Positions 46,043 through 56,112 of a stretch of 64,000 bases of DNA are shown here, in pieces. The stretch lies in contig JAGWAI010000001.1 in assembly GCA_021296485.1 (NCBI GenBank), positions 21,854 through 85,853 on the forward strand, read 5' to 3'. Position 1 is the first letter of the stretch; every line of letters starts with the position of its first letter. The notes under the pieces were generated by a model. That model saw only the letters and a list, made by a program, of their open reading frames with translations. It did not search any database and had not been told where the DNA came from. The DNA is from Acidobacteriota bacterium (GTDB lineage Bacteria > Acidobacteriota > Vicinamibacteria > Vicinamibacterales > UBA8438). The translations under genes were made by a program, and so were the position numbers.

Positions 46043-47641
46043 TCACACGCGCGGGCCGGCGGCCTTGATCCCCTGCTCGGCCTCGGCCTCGAACCGCTTG
46101 AAATTCTCCGTGAACATCACCGCCAGGCGGCACGCTTGCGCGTCGTAATCCGCTGGGTTCGACCAGGTCCCGCGCGGGTTCAGCACTGCGGCCGGCACGC
46201 CCGGACAGGCCTGGGGGACATCGACGCCGAACCGCTCGTCGGTTAGATACGGCACGTCGTCGAGCGCGCCGGACAGCGCCGCGTTGATCATGGCCCGCGT
46301 GTGGGCGATCCGCATGCGGCTGCCGGCGCCGTATGCGCCGCCCGTCCAACCGGTGTTGACAAGCCACACCTGCGAACCGTGCTCGGCGATGCGCGCGCCG
46401 AGCAGGTTGGCGTAGACAGTGGGATGCCACACCATGAACGGCGCGCCGAAGCACGTGCTGAACGTGGCCTGCGGTTCGGTCACACCCTTCTCCGTGCCGG
46501 CGACCTTGGCCGTATATCCGGAGAGGAAATGGTACATTGCCGCCTTGGCGCTGAGCCGGGCTATCGGCGGCAGTACGCCGAACGCATCGGCGGTCAGCAT
46601 GACGATATTGCGCGGATGTCCGCCCTGGCCGGACGGCACCCAGTTGTCAATGAATGAAATCGGATAGGCGCCGCGCGTGTTCTCGGTCAGCCGGTCGTCG
46701 TCAAGATCGAGCTGCCGCGTGCGCGGATCGAGCACCACGTTCTCGAGCACCGTGCCGAAACGCCGCGTCGTCGAATAGATCTCCGGCTCCGCCTCCGCCG
46801 AGAGGCGAATCATCTTGGCGTAGCATCCGCCCTCGAAATTGAAAACGCCGCGGGCGCTCCAGCCATGCTCGTCGTCGCCGATCAGGCGGCGTTCCGGATC
46901 GCTGGACAGGGTCGTCTTCCCGGTACCCGACAGGCCGAAGAACAGCGCCGTGTCGCCATCGGAACCGATATTCGCCGAGCAGTGCATCGGCAATACCGCT
47001 TGCAGCGGCAGCAGGTAGTTCATGACCGTGAAGATCGACTTCTTGATTTCGCCGGCATAGCTGGTCCCGCCGATGAGCACGAGCCGCTCGGCGAAGTTGA
47101 GCAGAATAAAGACCGGCGAGTTGGTGCCGTGCATGGCCGGATCAGCTTCGACGGACGGCACGTCGATGACCGTGAAGCCCGGGGTGTGTCCGGGATCCGT
47201 CTCGCCCGCCGGGCTGGCCAGGAACATGGTGCGGGCGAACAGGCTGTGCCAGGCCCGCTCGGTAATGACCCGAATCGGCAGGCGGTATGCCGGATCCGTC
47301 CCGGCGAAGCAGTCCTGCACGAACAACTCCTTGCCGCGCATCGCCGCCAGCATGCGTCGCTTGACCGCCTCGAACTGGTCCGCGGTGATGTCCCGGTTGA
47401 CCTGTCCCCACCAGACATGCGGCTCGGTGGTCGGCTCGCGGACGAGAAACTTGTCATTCGGCGAGCGGCCGGTGTGCACGCCGGTGAGACACACGAGCGG
47501 GCCGCTTTCCGACACCACGCCTTCCGCGCGCCGGACGGCGTGCTCGTACAACGCCGCGGTGCCGAGATTCCAATGAACTTGCCCCGGATCCGCGATGCCG
47601 TGGGCGGCCAGATCCGGTGTTGCCAGTGTGGCTTGCGCCAT
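46043..47641 (-). CDS. pckA: Phosphoenolpyruvate carboxykinase (ATP)
   Basis: PckA converts oxaloacetate to phosphoenolpyruvate in gluconeogenesis. The 532-residue product has the ATP-type signatures [30 protein letters not shown]-like region (here [29 protein letters not shown] with the P-loop), [24 protein letters not shown] with metal-binding Asp, and [15 protein letters not shown]. The 160-base gap to the divergent lipoprotein gene (47642-47801) holds no gene. An AT-rich CATAAGCTT stretch there may be part of its promoter. Confidence 0.97.
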   Translation of the reverse strand: MAQATLATPDLAAHGIADPGQVHWNLGTAALYEHAVRRAEGVVSESGPLVCLTGVHTGRSPNDKFLVREPTTEPHVWWGQVNRDITADQFEAVKRRMLAAMRGKELFVQDCFAGTDPAYRLPIRVITERAWHSLFARTMFLASPAGETDPGHTPGFTVIDVPSVEADPAMHGTNSPVFILLNFAERLVLIGGTSYAGEIKKSIFTVMNYLLPLQAVLPMHCSANIGSDGDTALFFGLSGTGKTTLSSDPERRLIGDDEHGWSARGVFNFEGGCYAKMIRLSAEAEPEIYSTTRRFGTVLENVVLDPRTRQLDLDDDRLTENTRGAYPISFIDNWVPSGQGGHPRNIVMLTADAFGVLPPIARLSAKAAMYHFLSGYTAKVAGTEKGVTEPQATFSTCFGAPFMVWHPTVYANLLGARIAEHGSQVWLVNTGWTGGAYGAGSRMRIAHTRAMINAALSGALDDVPYLTDERFGVDVPQACPGVPAAVLNPRGTWSNPADYDAQACRLAVMFTENFKRFEAEAEQGIKAAGPRV

Positions 47642-47801
47642 GTTCGACGGCCTCTAATTCTGCGGGCGGGGCGCACCGTGCACCGCATCCCGCGCATGTG
47701 AACAAGCTTATGATCGTACGTGCCCGCGCGCGCGAAAGTCAACTCTCGGCGCCCCCACCACGGGGTTCATGGCCCGACGCGGAGCGGCCGATACAGCGGG
47801 C

Positions 47802-48908
47802 ATGACCATGTTGACCAAACGCGCATTTCCGGCCGGCCTGCTGCCGCTGCTGGCCGCAATCATCGTCTCCGGCTGCGCCGGCGCCCAGCCGATCCGCCTG
47901 CCGGGGAGCTTCCACGTGGCCGACGCGGATTTCGACGGGACGCGGCTCCGCATTCGACTCCCGAACGGCAGGGTCGCCCGGCTGGACGTAGACGAATACG
48001 TGAGCGGATCCGTCCCGGCCGAGGCCGCGCTCGGAGGACTTGACCCCGCGACCGCGAGGGCTGTTGCCGAGGTGCAGGCGATTGTGGCCCGCACCTACGC
48101 GTTCGCCAACCGGCGGCGCCACGCGCACGAGGGATTCGACCTTTGCGCGACGACCCATTGCCAGGTGTTCCGTCCGCTGTCGACCTGGCCTGCACCCATT
48201 GCCCGGTTGGCCCGGGATGCCGCGCACGCGACCCGCGGCATGGTCATCACCTTCGCCGATCGGCCGATCAACGCCGTATTCCATGCCGACTGCGGCGGCC
48301 ATACGAGCGACGCGGGTAGCGCCTGGCGCGGCGACAGCCCGCCGTACCTGCGGGGCACGCCCGACACGTACTGCGTCAAGGACGGCGCGGCGCCGTGGCG
48401 CGCGGAAGTCAGCATCTCCGACCTCCGGCGTGCGCTGAACCGCGACGACGCCACGAACGTCGGCAGGCGTCTCGAGGAACTGGAGATTACGGAACAGGAT
48501 GCGGCGGGCCGCGCGGTCCACGTCACGTTGCACGGCGCCCGCACCCTCGCGGTTCGCGGCGAACGGCTGCGCAGCGTGGTCAACGCCAACCTCGGACCGC
48601 GGACCATCAAGAGCACGCGCTTCACGGTGCTTCGTGACGGACGCCATGTGCTGTTCGAGGGCCGCGGATTCGGCCACGGGGTCGGCCTCTGCCAGACCGG
48701 CGCGCTGGCTCGTGCGCGCGCCGGGCACTCCCCGCGCGATATCATCGCGCACTACTACGCAGGCACTGCCGTAGCCGCCTGGCACAGCCTGCCGCGAGTG
48801 AGCGCCTCCGCTCTGCCCGCGCGTACCGTATTATTTACAGGATCGTGGACGGCATCCGACTACCCGCGGGCGCGCGGCCCGCACGCACCACACTGGTTGC
48901 AAGAATAG
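47802..48908 (+). CDS. SpoIID/LytB-domain lipoprotein
   Basis: The 368-residue product (from ATG 47802) has a lipoprotein signal peptide with lipobox VSGC, lipid Cys at residue 25. The rest is a SpoIID domain: DEYVSGSVPAEA, VQAIVARTYAFANRRRHAHEGFDLCATTHCQVF, FHADCGGHTSDAG and GRGFGHGVGLCQTGALARARAG. SpoIID cleaves glycan strands stripped of stem peptides. In a non-sporulating diderm it may remodel murein at the outer membrane. ATG 47769 is an alternative start without a better ribosome site. Confidence 0.87.
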   Translation: MTMLTKRAFPAGLLPLLAAIIVSGCAGAQPIRLPGSFHVADADFDGTRLRIRLPNGRVARLDVDEYVSGSVPAEAALGGLDPATARAVAEVQAIVARTYAFANRRRHAHEGFDLCATTHCQVFRPLSTWPAPIARLARDAAHATRGMVITFADRPINAVFHADCGGHTSDAGSAWRGDSPPYLRGTPDTYCVKDGAAPWRAEVSISDLRRALNRDDATNVGRRLEELEITEQDAAGRAVHVTLHGARTLAVRGERLRSVVNANLGPRTIKSTRFTVLRDGRHVLFEGRGFGHGVGLCQTGALARARAGHSPRDIIAHYYAGTAVAAWHSLPRVSASALPARTVLFTGSWTASDYPRARGPHAPHWLQE

Positions 48909-48984
48909 CGCGCCTCCCGCAGGTGCGCGCGTTGCTCCCCCGTGACACCGCGACACCGCTAGCAGGGCCTGCGGCTGTCGATCT

Positions 48985-50211
48985 GTGGTGAATCCGCCCG
49001 TGCCTGCATCCATATATCGCAAGGGCCTGGACCTCAAGCTGCAAGTAGCCGGCGAGCTGGCCAGCGACTATCACAGCCAGTTGGTCGAGAGAGTAAAGGA
49101 CGCGGGCTATCGCTGGCAGGATGGCCGCGTGACCGTGCACCTCGCACGCGAATTCGGCTTTTGCTACGGAGTCGACCGCGCAGTGGACTACGCCTATCAG
49201 ACGCGGCTCCGATTCCCCGACCAACGCGTGTTCCTGACGGACGAGATCATCCATAACCCGCAGGTCAACAACCGCTTGCGCAACTCCGGCATCCGCTTTC
49301 TCAGTGACCCGGACGAGTCCACCGACAACCTCGTCGCCGAAGACGTCGTCATCATTCCAGCGTTCGGCGTGACGGTGGCGGACCTCGAGCGCCTGGACCG
49401 CGTGGGATGCACGCTCGTCGATACGACCTGCGGCTCGGTGCTCAACGTCTGGAGGCGGGTGCAGGAACACGCGCGGGACGGCTTCACGTCGGTAATCCAC
49501 GGCAAGTTGCGCCACGAGGAGACACGGGCAACAGCCTCTCAGGCCGCTGCCGTCAACGGCGGTCGTTACGTCGTGATACTCGACGAGGCGCAGACCGGGC
49601 TGGTGTGCGACGTGATCCGCGGCAAGGCCGGCCGCCAGGAGTTCATGGACGCGTTTCGAGACGCCTGCTCACCGGGATTCGACCCGGAACGTGATCTCCA
49701 GCGGGTCGGCCTCGCCAACCAGACGACGATGCTGATGAGCGAGTCGATAGCGATTGGCGAGATGATCCGGGAAACCATGATCGCGCGCTACGGCCCGGCG
49801 GCGCTGACGGACCACTACCGGGCGCTCGATACCATTTGCAGCGCAACCCAGGATCGCCAGGATGCGCTCAAGCAGATGCTCGGCGCCCATCGCTTCGACC
49901 TCGCGGTGGTAATCGGCGGCTACAACAGCAGCAACACACGCAATCTGGCGCGCATATGCGCGCAGCAGATCCCTACCTATCACATTGCCGCGCCGACCTG
50001 TCTCGTCTCGGCCACCGAGTTGCGGCATCAGCCGCTGAACGTCGCGCCGGGTGCTTCGGCCGGCGACGAGCGCGCCGCACAGACCGTCGCCCGGAACTGG
50101 CTGCCGCCGGACGGCGACGCCACGATCGCCGTGACCGCGGGCGCCTCGACACCCGACAGCGTCGTCGGCGAAGTGATTGATAAGCTGACGCAGCTCGCGA
50201 GCCGGGAATAG
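48985..50211 (+). CDS. ispH: 4-hydroxy-3-methylbut-2-enyl diphosphate reductase, long form
   Basis: IspH carries out the last step of the MEP isoprenoid pathway with a 4Fe-4S cluster. The three cluster cysteines are in REFGFCYGVDRAV, VDTTCGSVLNVW and TICSATQDRQDAL. At 408 residues it is the longer cyanobacterial/plant-type enzyme, with an N-terminal extension (RKGLDLKLQVAGELASDYHSQLVERVKDAGY) absent from the roughly 315-residue E. coli form. Start is one of two adjacent GTG codons at 48985 and 48988. No other MEP gene is in the window. Confidence 0.94.
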   Translation: MVNPPVPASIYRKGLDLKLQVAGELASDYHSQLVERVKDAGYRWQDGRVTVHLAREFGFCYGVDRAVDYAYQTRLRFPDQRVFLTDEIIHNPQVNNRLRNSGIRFLSDPDESTDNLVAEDVVIIPAFGVTVADLERLDRVGCTLVDTTCGSVLNVWRRVQEHARDGFTSVIHGKLRHEETRATASQAAAVNGGRYVVILDEAQTGLVCDVIRGKAGRQEFMDAFRDACSPGFDPERDLQRVGLANQTTMLMSESIAIGEMIRETMIARYGPAALTDHYRALDTICSATQDRQDALKQMLGAHRFDLAVVIGGYNSSNTRNLARICAQQIPTYHIAAPTCLVSATELRHQPLNVAPGASAGDERAAQTVARNWLPPDGDATIAVTAGASTPDSVVGEVIDKLTQLASRE

Positions 50212-50391
50212 GCCGGCGACGGCGTCGATCTTGCAGCGAGAACCTCAAGGGCGGAGCCTGCACTGCTACACCTGCTACGAGAAGGAATAGCGATGCCCAC
50301 TCGCGAGTCTCAAATAAAGGGATATCGTTCGGAGACGCGGGATGGCAGCATGCACCGACGACGGCCGCGTCGACGGGGGAGGAACAACAAC

Positions 50392-52017
50392 GTGAATAAG
50401 TGGCGTTTCTTGCTGGTATGCCTGCTGCTCGCGGGAACGGCTGACGGCACGGCGGCGCAACAACCGGGCATCGACGTGGCGCGGCTGATCGAGGACAGCG
50501 CCGGCGGCCTGCTGACGCAGACCCGCCGGGTATTCGAGCTGACCGTGAACGAGGCGATCGAGCGTGCGCTGGACCGCAACCTGGACATCGCCGTCGAACG
50601 CGTCAACCCGCAACTGCAGGACCTCACGATTGCAGAGTCCCGGTCCGCCTTCCTGCCGAACGTCAGCTCCAACTTCGATTTGGGCCGCAGCATGAGCCCG
50701 TCCCGTTCGCAGCTCGACGGCGCGGGCCGGCTGTCACGCCAAACGGTCGAAACCGAGACGGAGAACGCCGGATTCGGATTGGAGCAGGCACTCGGTTGGA
50801 ACGGCGGTCGCTACACGCTCGACTGGACCAACGGGCGCACCGCGACGAACAACGTCTTCTTCAGCTTCAATCCGAGCTTCTCGAGCAACGTGGCCCTGTC
50901 GTACACGCAACCCCTGCTGCGCGGACGCAGCATCGACCCGCAGCGTCGCCAACTGCTCGTCAGCCAGTTGAATCGCGACATCTCCGATGTCGACCTCCGC
51001 GAGACCATCGCCAACACCCTGGCCGACGTGCGCCGGGCCTACTGGGACCTGGTCTACGCGAGGGCGAGCGTCGACGTGCAGCAGCAGTCGCTCGAGCTTG
51101 CCGAGCAGCTCGTCCGGGACAACCGGATTCGGGTGGAGATCGGCACCCTGGCGCCGATTGAAGTCGTGCAGGCCCGCTCCGAAGCGGCTGCCCGCCGCCA
51201 GTCGCTGGCCGAAGCCGAGCAGCAGCTCCGCACCGCCGAGCTGGCGCTCAAGCAGCTGATCGTGGCCGGCACCGATGACGAGCTGTGGAACGCCGAAATC
51301 GACGCGACCGACCAGCCGCTGCTGGATCAGTCGCCGATCGACGTGGAAGCGGCGGTTCGAACCGCCCTGGATGCGCGTACCGACATCGAGCGCACGCGGC
51401 GCCAGCAGGACATCAACACCGTCACGCTCCGTAACCTGGCCAACGCCACCCTCCCGGCTCTCGACGTGGTCGGATCCTTCCGCCTGCAAGGGCAAGGCGG
51501 CACGCAGTTAATCAGCAGCGCGCTGGGTGGTCCCGCGCTCGTCACCATCCCCGGCGGGTACGGAGACGCACTCGGACACCTTCTCCAGCTGGAGTATCCG
51601 GTCTGGAACGTGCAGCTGCAGCTCAGCTATCCGTTGGGCCACAGCGCCCAGAAGGCGGCCCACGCGCGGGCGAGGCTGCAGGTGCAGCAGACCCGCGCGC
51701 AGATCGACCAGATCGAGCTGCAGATTGCGGCCGAGGTGACCAACGCCGCCCTGCAGATTCAGAGCATCAGGGAGCGCATCGAAGCCGCGCGCGTGGCGCG
51801 TGAGCTGGCGGAGGAACAACTGGCCGCCGAGGAAAGCAAGTTCGAGGTCGGGACGTCCACGAATTTCTTTATCGTGCAGGCGCAGCGGGACCTCGCAACC
51901 GCGCGGGACACCGAGCTCCGGGCCATCCTCGATTACCAGAACGCCGTCATCGAGTTCGAGCGCGTGCAGCAGACGTCGCTTGGCAGGGCGGGCATCTCGA
52001 TTGTCGGCGGAGGATAA
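50392..52017 (+). CDS. TolC-family outer-membrane efflux protein
   Basis: The 541-residue product has a signal peptide (NKWRFLLVCLLLAGTADGTAAQ) and the TolC repeat of long coiled-coil helices (DVQQQSLELAEQLVRDNRIRVEIGTLAPIEVVQARSEAA-type region, and again near the end KFEVGTSTNFFIVQAQRDLATARD). Start: GTG 50392 has GGGGGAGGA eight bases upstream and starts the signal directly. ATG 50293 in the same frame also has AAGGA upstream but would add 33 very basic residues. It is followed after four bases by a MacA-like adaptor, so it is the exit duct of the tripartite pump. The 180-base gap before 50392 holds no other gene. Confidence 0.92.
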   Translation: MNKWRFLLVCLLLAGTADGTAAQQPGIDVARLIEDSAGGLLTQTRRVFELTVNEAIERALDRNLDIAVERVNPQLQDLTIAESRSAFLPNVSSNFDLGRSMSPSRSQLDGAGRLSRQTVETETENAGFGLEQALGWNGGRYTLDWTNGRTATNNVFFSFNPSFSSNVALSYTQPLLRGRSIDPQRRQLLVSQLNRDISDVDLRETIANTLADVRRAYWDLVYARASVDVQQQSLELAEQLVRDNRIRVEIGTLAPIEVVQARSEAAARRQSLAEAEQQLRTAELALKQLIVAGTDDELWNAEIDATDQPLLDQSPIDVEAAVRTALDARTDIERTRRQQDINTVTLRNLANATLPALDVVGSFRLQGQGGTQLISSALGGPALVTIPGGYGDALGHLLQLEYPVWNVQLQLSYPLGHSAQKAAHARARLQVQQTRAQIDQIELQIAAEVTNAALQIQSIRERIEAARVARELAEEQLAAEESKFEVGTSTNFFIVQAQRDLATARDTELRAILDYQNAVIEFERVQQTSLGRAGISIVGGG

Positions 52018-52021
52018 CGCC

Positions 52022-53614
52022 ATGAAGTACCTGTTGTTGGGTTTGACGCTGGCCGCGGCGGGCGCCTGGTGGTACTACGCGTCGGAGGCGCCCGAGTTCG
52101 TGCCGGAAATACGCTCCGTCGAGGTGACGCGCGGCGACATCGTCGAGTCGGTCGCCGCCACGGGGGCGCTGGAGGCGGTGACCACCGTCCAGATCGGCAG
52201 CCAGGTATCCGGCATCATCCAGGCGCTCCACGCCGACTTCAACTCGATCGTGCGGGACGGTGACGTCATCGCGCGCCTGGATCCTTCCCTGTTCGAGACG
52301 CAGATCGAGCAGGCCCGGGCCAACCTGCTGCGCGCGGAAGCGGACGTCGAGCGCCTGGTGGTGGCGGTCGACGACGCGCGTACGCAGCACGAACGCTCGG
52401 TGGAGCTCGCCGCGCAGGAGCTTATCTCGCAGACGGAGCTCGAAACGGCCGAAGTCAACGTGCGCTCGGCCACCGCGCAGCTCCGGTCCGCCGAGGCGCA
52501 GGTCATTCAGGCCCGCGCGTCGCTCAATCAGAACGAGGTCAACCTGGAGCACACGGTGATCCGGGCGCCGATAGACGGCATCGTCATCTCGCGGCTGGTG
52601 GACGTGGGCCAGACCGTGGCTGCCAGCCTCCAGGCGCCGGAGCTGTTCGTGATAGCGGCCGATCTGACGGAGATGCGCGTGATCGCCAACGTCGACGAGT
52701 CCGATGTTGGAAGGATCCGTCCGGAACAGCGCGTCAGCTTCGTCGTCGACGCGTACCCCGACGAGACCTTCGCCGGCACGGTATCCCAGATCCGGCTCGA
52801 GCCGATCGTGCAACAGAACGTCGTGACGTACGCCACCGTCATCGATGCGCCGAACCTGGACCTGAAGCTGAAGCCCGGCATGACGGCGACGGCGACCATC
52901 GAAATCGCCAGACGGGACGACGTCGTGCGCGTACCGAATGCCGCGCTCCGGTTTCGGCCGACCGCGGAGACGTTCATGGCCCTGAATCAGCCGGCTCCGG
53001 AATTGCCGGCCGTAACCAGCCCCGAAGCTATTGACCCGGCGGTCGCGGGCGGCGAGCAATTCGCGGCGGCCGGTGGCGCGCGGGGCGGACCTGGCGAAGG
53101 CGGCTTTGCGTTCGGAGTCGGCTTCGGAGCGGGCGGACCACCCGACCCCGAGGACATGCGCCGCTTCAGGGAACGGATGCAGCAAATGTCGCCCGAAGAG
53201 CGCGAGCGGTTCCGCGAGCGCAGGCGCGCCGGACGCGGACGCGCTGCAGCAGGTGCGCCGGCGCGGCCGGCAAACGCTGCGAGCGAGCCGTCCGTGCCGG
53301 CCGTCGCGCGGGGCGCGACCACCATTGACGCGCTGTTCGGTCCCCTGCCGGAGCCGCGATCGAGCGGTCGCGTGTGGCTGCTGGACGAAGGACGGCTGCA
53401 TGCGGTCGACGTCGGGCTCGGCCTGACGGACGGAACCTCCACGGAGCTGGTCCGGCCCGGATCGGACGCAAGCGATGGTCATGCCGTCCCGGCGCTTGCT
53501 GCCGGCACCACGCTTGTCAGCTTCATCTCGACCCCCGAGGCCGGCGCGGCGGCGCGCAGTACGGCCACTTCCCCGCTCATGCCGCGCTTCGGACCGCCCG
53601 GCCGTCGGCGTTAG
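52022..53614 (+). CDS. macA: MacA-like periplasmic adaptor with a Gly/Arg-rich insertion
   Basis: The 530-residue product has an N-terminal membrane anchor (KYLLLGLTLAAAGAWWYY) and a lipoyl/barrel-sandwich part (ATGALEAVTTVQIGSQVSGIIQ). A coiled-coil hairpin and HTVIRAPIDGIVISRLVDVGQTV are followed by a beta-barrel. Compared with E. coli MacA (371 residues) it carries an insert from about residue 340 to 430 that is Gly-rich, then highly charged (PDPEDMRRFRERMQQMSPEERERF), then Ala/Pro-rich, before a last beta part (GRVWLLDEGRLHAVDVGLGLTDG). GGAGGA lies seven bases before the ATG. Confidence 0.9.
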   Translation: MKYLLLGLTLAAAGAWWYYASEAPEFVPEIRSVEVTRGDIVESVAATGALEAVTTVQIGSQVSGIIQALHADFNSIVRDGDVIARLDPSLFETQIEQARANLLRAEADVERLVVAVDDARTQHERSVELAAQELISQTELETAEVNVRSATAQLRSAEAQVIQARASLNQNEVNLEHTVIRAPIDGIVISRLVDVGQTVAASLQAPELFVIAADLTEMRVIANVDESDVGRIRPEQRVSFVVDAYPDETFAGTVSQIRLEPIVQQNVVTYATVIDAPNLDLKLKPGMTATATIEIARRDDVVRVPNAALRFRPTAETFMALNQPAPELPAVTSPEAIDPAVAGGEQFAAAGGARGGPGEGGFAFGVGFGAGGPPDPEDMRRFRERMQQMSPEERERFRERRRAGRGRAAAGAPARPANAASEPSVPAVARGATTIDALFGPLPEPRSSGRVWLLDEGRLHAVDVGLGLTDGTSTELVRPGSDASDGHAVPALAAGTTLVSFISTPEAGAAARSTATSPLMPRFGPPGRRR

Positions 53615-53631
53615 CAGGCCGGACAATACCG

Positions 53632-54375
53632 ATGCCGGTCATCGCCGTCCGCAATCTCGCAAAGACGTACTCGACGGGCGCTGTCGACGTGCACGCCGTG
53701 CGGGGTGTGAGCCTCGACATCCCGGCTGGAGAGTTCGTGTCAATCGTGGGCCCGTCCGGCTCCGGGAAATCGACCTTCATGCACATCCTGGGATGTCTCG
53801 ACCGCCCGACCCGCGGCTCGTACCATCTCGAGGGACGCGACGTATCGCGGCTGACCCGCGACCAGCTCGCGGAGGTCCGCAACAGCAAGATCGGATTCGT
53901 GTTCCAGGGCTTCAACCTGCTGGCGCGCACGTCGGCGCTCGATAACGTGGAGCTGCCGCTGCTGTACCGCGGCGGCGGGATGCGCGCGGCGGACCGGCGG
54001 CGGCGGGCGCTCGCCGTGCTGGACGCGGTTGGCCTGGCCGACCGGGTGGAGCACCTGCCCAACCAGTTGTCCGGCGGACAGCAGCAACGGGTTGCCATCG
54101 CCCGGGCGCTGGTCAACGAACCGGCCATCCTGCTGGCGGATGAGCCGACCGGCAACCTCGATTCGGCGACCAGCCGGGAAGTGCTGGACCTGTTCCGGCG
54201 TTTGAATGCCGAGAGCGGCATTACCGTGATCCTCATCACCCACGACCACGCGATTGCACGGCACGGAGACCGCGTCGTAGAGTTCCACGACGGCCTGATC
54301 GTCCGCGACGAGCGGCGCGCGAGCGAGCGGGCCGCCGGCTCGGAGATGCAAGCGGCGGCGCAAACAACCGGCTGA
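53632..54375 (+). CDS. MacB-type ABC transporter ATP-binding protein
   Basis: The 247-residue product has Walker A GPSGSGKSTFMHILG, Q-loop FVFQGFNLL, signature LSGGQQQRVAIARAL and Walker B ILLADEPTGNLDS. It resembles the nucleotide-binding half of MacB/LolD. In E. coli MacB this is fused to the permease; here they are separate genes, with the permease starting ten bases downstream. Start ATG 53632 is 18 bases after macA. A poorly conserved tail after residue 215 ends EMQAAAQTTG. Confidence 0.94.
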   Translation: MPVIAVRNLAKTYSTGAVDVHAVRGVSLDIPAGEFVSIVGPSGSGKSTFMHILGCLDRPTRGSYHLEGRDVSRLTRDQLAEVRNSKIGFVFQGFNLLARTSALDNVELPLLYRGGGMRAADRRRRALAVLDAVGLADRVEHLPNQLSGGQQQRVAIARALVNEPAILLADEPTGNLDSATSREVLDLFRRLNAESGITVILITHDHAIARHGDRVVEFHDGLIVRDERRASERAAGSEMQAAAQTTG

Positions 54376-54384
54376 GGTGAAGCG

Positions 54385-55611
54385 ATGTCACTGTTCGCCA
54401 CGATCCGCGTCGCGCTCAAGGCTCTGGGCCGCAACAAGCTGCGGACCGGGCTGACCATGCTCGGCATGATCATCGGCGTCTCGGCCGTCATTACCATGGT
54501 CGCGCTCGGACGCGGCGCGCAGGAAGAGATCGAGACGCAAATCCGCGGCGCCGGCACGAATCTGATCAGGGTGCGGGCGGGCAACTTCCGCCGCGGCGGG
54601 GTCAGCATGGGTGTCGGCGGCGCGCCGACGCTGACCGTGGAGGACGTCGAAGCCATCCGTGAGGCGGTGCCCGGTGCGCAATATCTCGCGGCCGGCGTCA
54701 GCACGCGCGACCAGGTCATCGCCGCGAACCGCAACTGGAACACGCAGATCGAGGGCACGGATGTCGAGTTGCCGCTCATCCGCGTCTGGAACATCGACCG
54801 GGGCGCGTTCTTCAACGCGTCGCACGTCCGGAGCGCCGCCAAGGTTGCGGTCCTGGGTTCCGTGGTGCGGGACAACCTGTTCGGGGAAGGCGCCGACCCG
54901 GTCGGCGAGCGCATCCGGATCCGCAACCAGTCGTTCCAGGTAATCGGGGTGATGGCCGCCAAGGGCGCCGGCGGATTCGGCCAGGATCAGGACGATACGA
55001 TCTTCACGCCGTACACCACGGTGCAGAAGAAACTGCGCGGCCGTGACGGCACCAATATCTCGGGAATAACGATCTCGGCGGACTCCCCCGACAACATCAA
55101 CTTCGTCGCCGACGAAATCTCGGCCGTCCTGCGGGCGCAGCACGACCTGCCGCCGGGCGAACCGGACGACTTCATGGTGCGTACGCAGACCGACGTCACG
55201 ACAATGCGCTCACAGATGACTCAGACGATGACCGGCCTGCTGGCCGGTATCGCCGGCGTATCGCTGATCGTCGGCGGCATCGGCATCATGAACATCATGC
55301 TCGTCTCGGTCACGGAACGAACGCGTGAAATCGGTCTGCGCATGGCGCTGGGCGCGAAGGGCCGCGACGTGTTGTGGCAGTTCCTGGTCGAGGCAATCGT
55401 GCTCAGCCTGGTCGGCGGCGTCGTCGGAATCGGTCTTGGGTTCGGCATTTCCGAGGGCCTGACGAGTATCCTGCAGTGGCCGACGGCGTTCCCCGCCGAC
55501 GCCGTCGCGCTCGCGGTTGGATTCGCCGCGGCAACCGGGATCTTCTTCGGCTTCTACCCCGCCCGCCAGGCGGCGCGCCTCGATCCGATCGAGTCGCTGC
55601 GGTTCGAGTAG
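54385..55611 (+). CDS. MacB-type ABC transporter permease
   Basis: The 408-residue product has the MacB/FtsX layout. A first span near residues 20-43 (LRTGLTMLGMIIGVSAVITMVAL) is followed by a large periplasmic domain of about 220 residues. Three C-terminal spans come next, with the hallmark GGIGIMNIMLVSVTERTREIGLRMALGAKGRDVLWQFLVEA. It ends with ARQAARLDPIESLRFE, the usual C-terminus. With the preceding three genes it forms a complete TolC-MacA-MacB mechanotransmission pump. Substrate cannot be read from sequence. Confidence 0.94.
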   Translation: MSLFATIRVALKALGRNKLRTGLTMLGMIIGVSAVITMVALGRGAQEEIETQIRGAGTNLIRVRAGNFRRGGVSMGVGGAPTLTVEDVEAIREAVPGAQYLAAGVSTRDQVIAANRNWNTQIEGTDVELPLIRVWNIDRGAFFNASHVRSAAKVAVLGSVVRDNLFGEGADPVGERIRIRNQSFQVIGVMAAKGAGGFGQDQDDTIFTPYTTVQKKLRGRDGTNISGITISADSPDNINFVADEISAVLRAQHDLPPGEPDDFMVRTQTDVTTMRSQMTQTMTGLLAGIAGVSLIVGGIGIMNIMLVSVTERTREIGLRMALGAKGRDVLWQFLVEAIVLSLVGGVVGIGLGFGISEGLTSILQWPTAFPADAVALAVGFAAATGIFFGFYPARQAARLDPIESLRFE

Positions 55612-55620
55612 CCCGGCTGT

Positions 55621-56094
55621 TCACGCACCGAGCCGCATCAGCAACGCCTGCACGCTCAGCCCGGTGACCGGATCAACCAGGTCCGGCGCGACCGCCGCGA
55701 GAGGCTCGAGCACGAAGCGGCGCTCCCTGAAACGCGGATGGGGAACGGTCAGGCCGGGCGCCGACACGATCAGGCTGCCGGCCAGGATGAGATCGAGATC
55801 CAGCGTGCGCGGTGCGCTGCGGAACGGTCGTTTGCGGCCGCGGGCGGCCTCTATCTCTAGCAGCCGCCCCAGCAGGTCGGGGGGCTCCAGAGACGACAGG
55901 CCGACCACCGCGCCGTTCAGGTAGCGCGGTTGTCCCGCGGCGGCGGCCCCGTGCGGCGCAGTGTCGATGAAGTCGGATACGACCGCCTCGGCGAGGATCA
56001 GCCGCAACCGGTCGGCGGCGTATTGCAGGTGCTCGCGGCGCGGCCCGAGGTTACTGCCCAGCGCGACGGCAATCGGGCTCGGACGGACGGACAT
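55621..56094 (-). CDS. folK: 2-amino-4-hydroxy-6-hydroxymethyldihydropteridine pyrophosphokinase
   Basis: FolK activates the pterin for folate synthesis. The 157-residue product opens with IAVALGSNLGPRREHLQ, has NGAVVGLSSLEPPDLLGRLLEIE, the catalytic RSAPRTLDLDLILAG with paired Asp, and VPHPRFRERRFVLEPLAAVAPD. All signatures are intact and the length is normal. It converges with the MacB permease gene, nine bases apart. Confidence 0.95.
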   Translation of the reverse strand: MSVRPSPIAVALGSNLGPRREHLQYAADRLRLILAEAVVSDFIDTAPHGAAAAGQPRYLNGAVVGLSSLEPPDLLGRLLEIEAARGRKRPFRSAPRTLDLDLILAGSLIVSAPGLTVPHPRFRERRFVLEPLAAVAPDLVDPVTGLSVQALLMRLGA

Positions 56095-56112
56095 GCGGGA
56101 TGGCGCCGGCCG

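Noticed and set aside
48909-48984. Possible tRNA or small RNA between the SpoIID-like gene and ispH
   Set aside because: No cloverleaf, no TTC-loop consensus and no promoter. The sequence is unstructured apart from GC-rich pairs.
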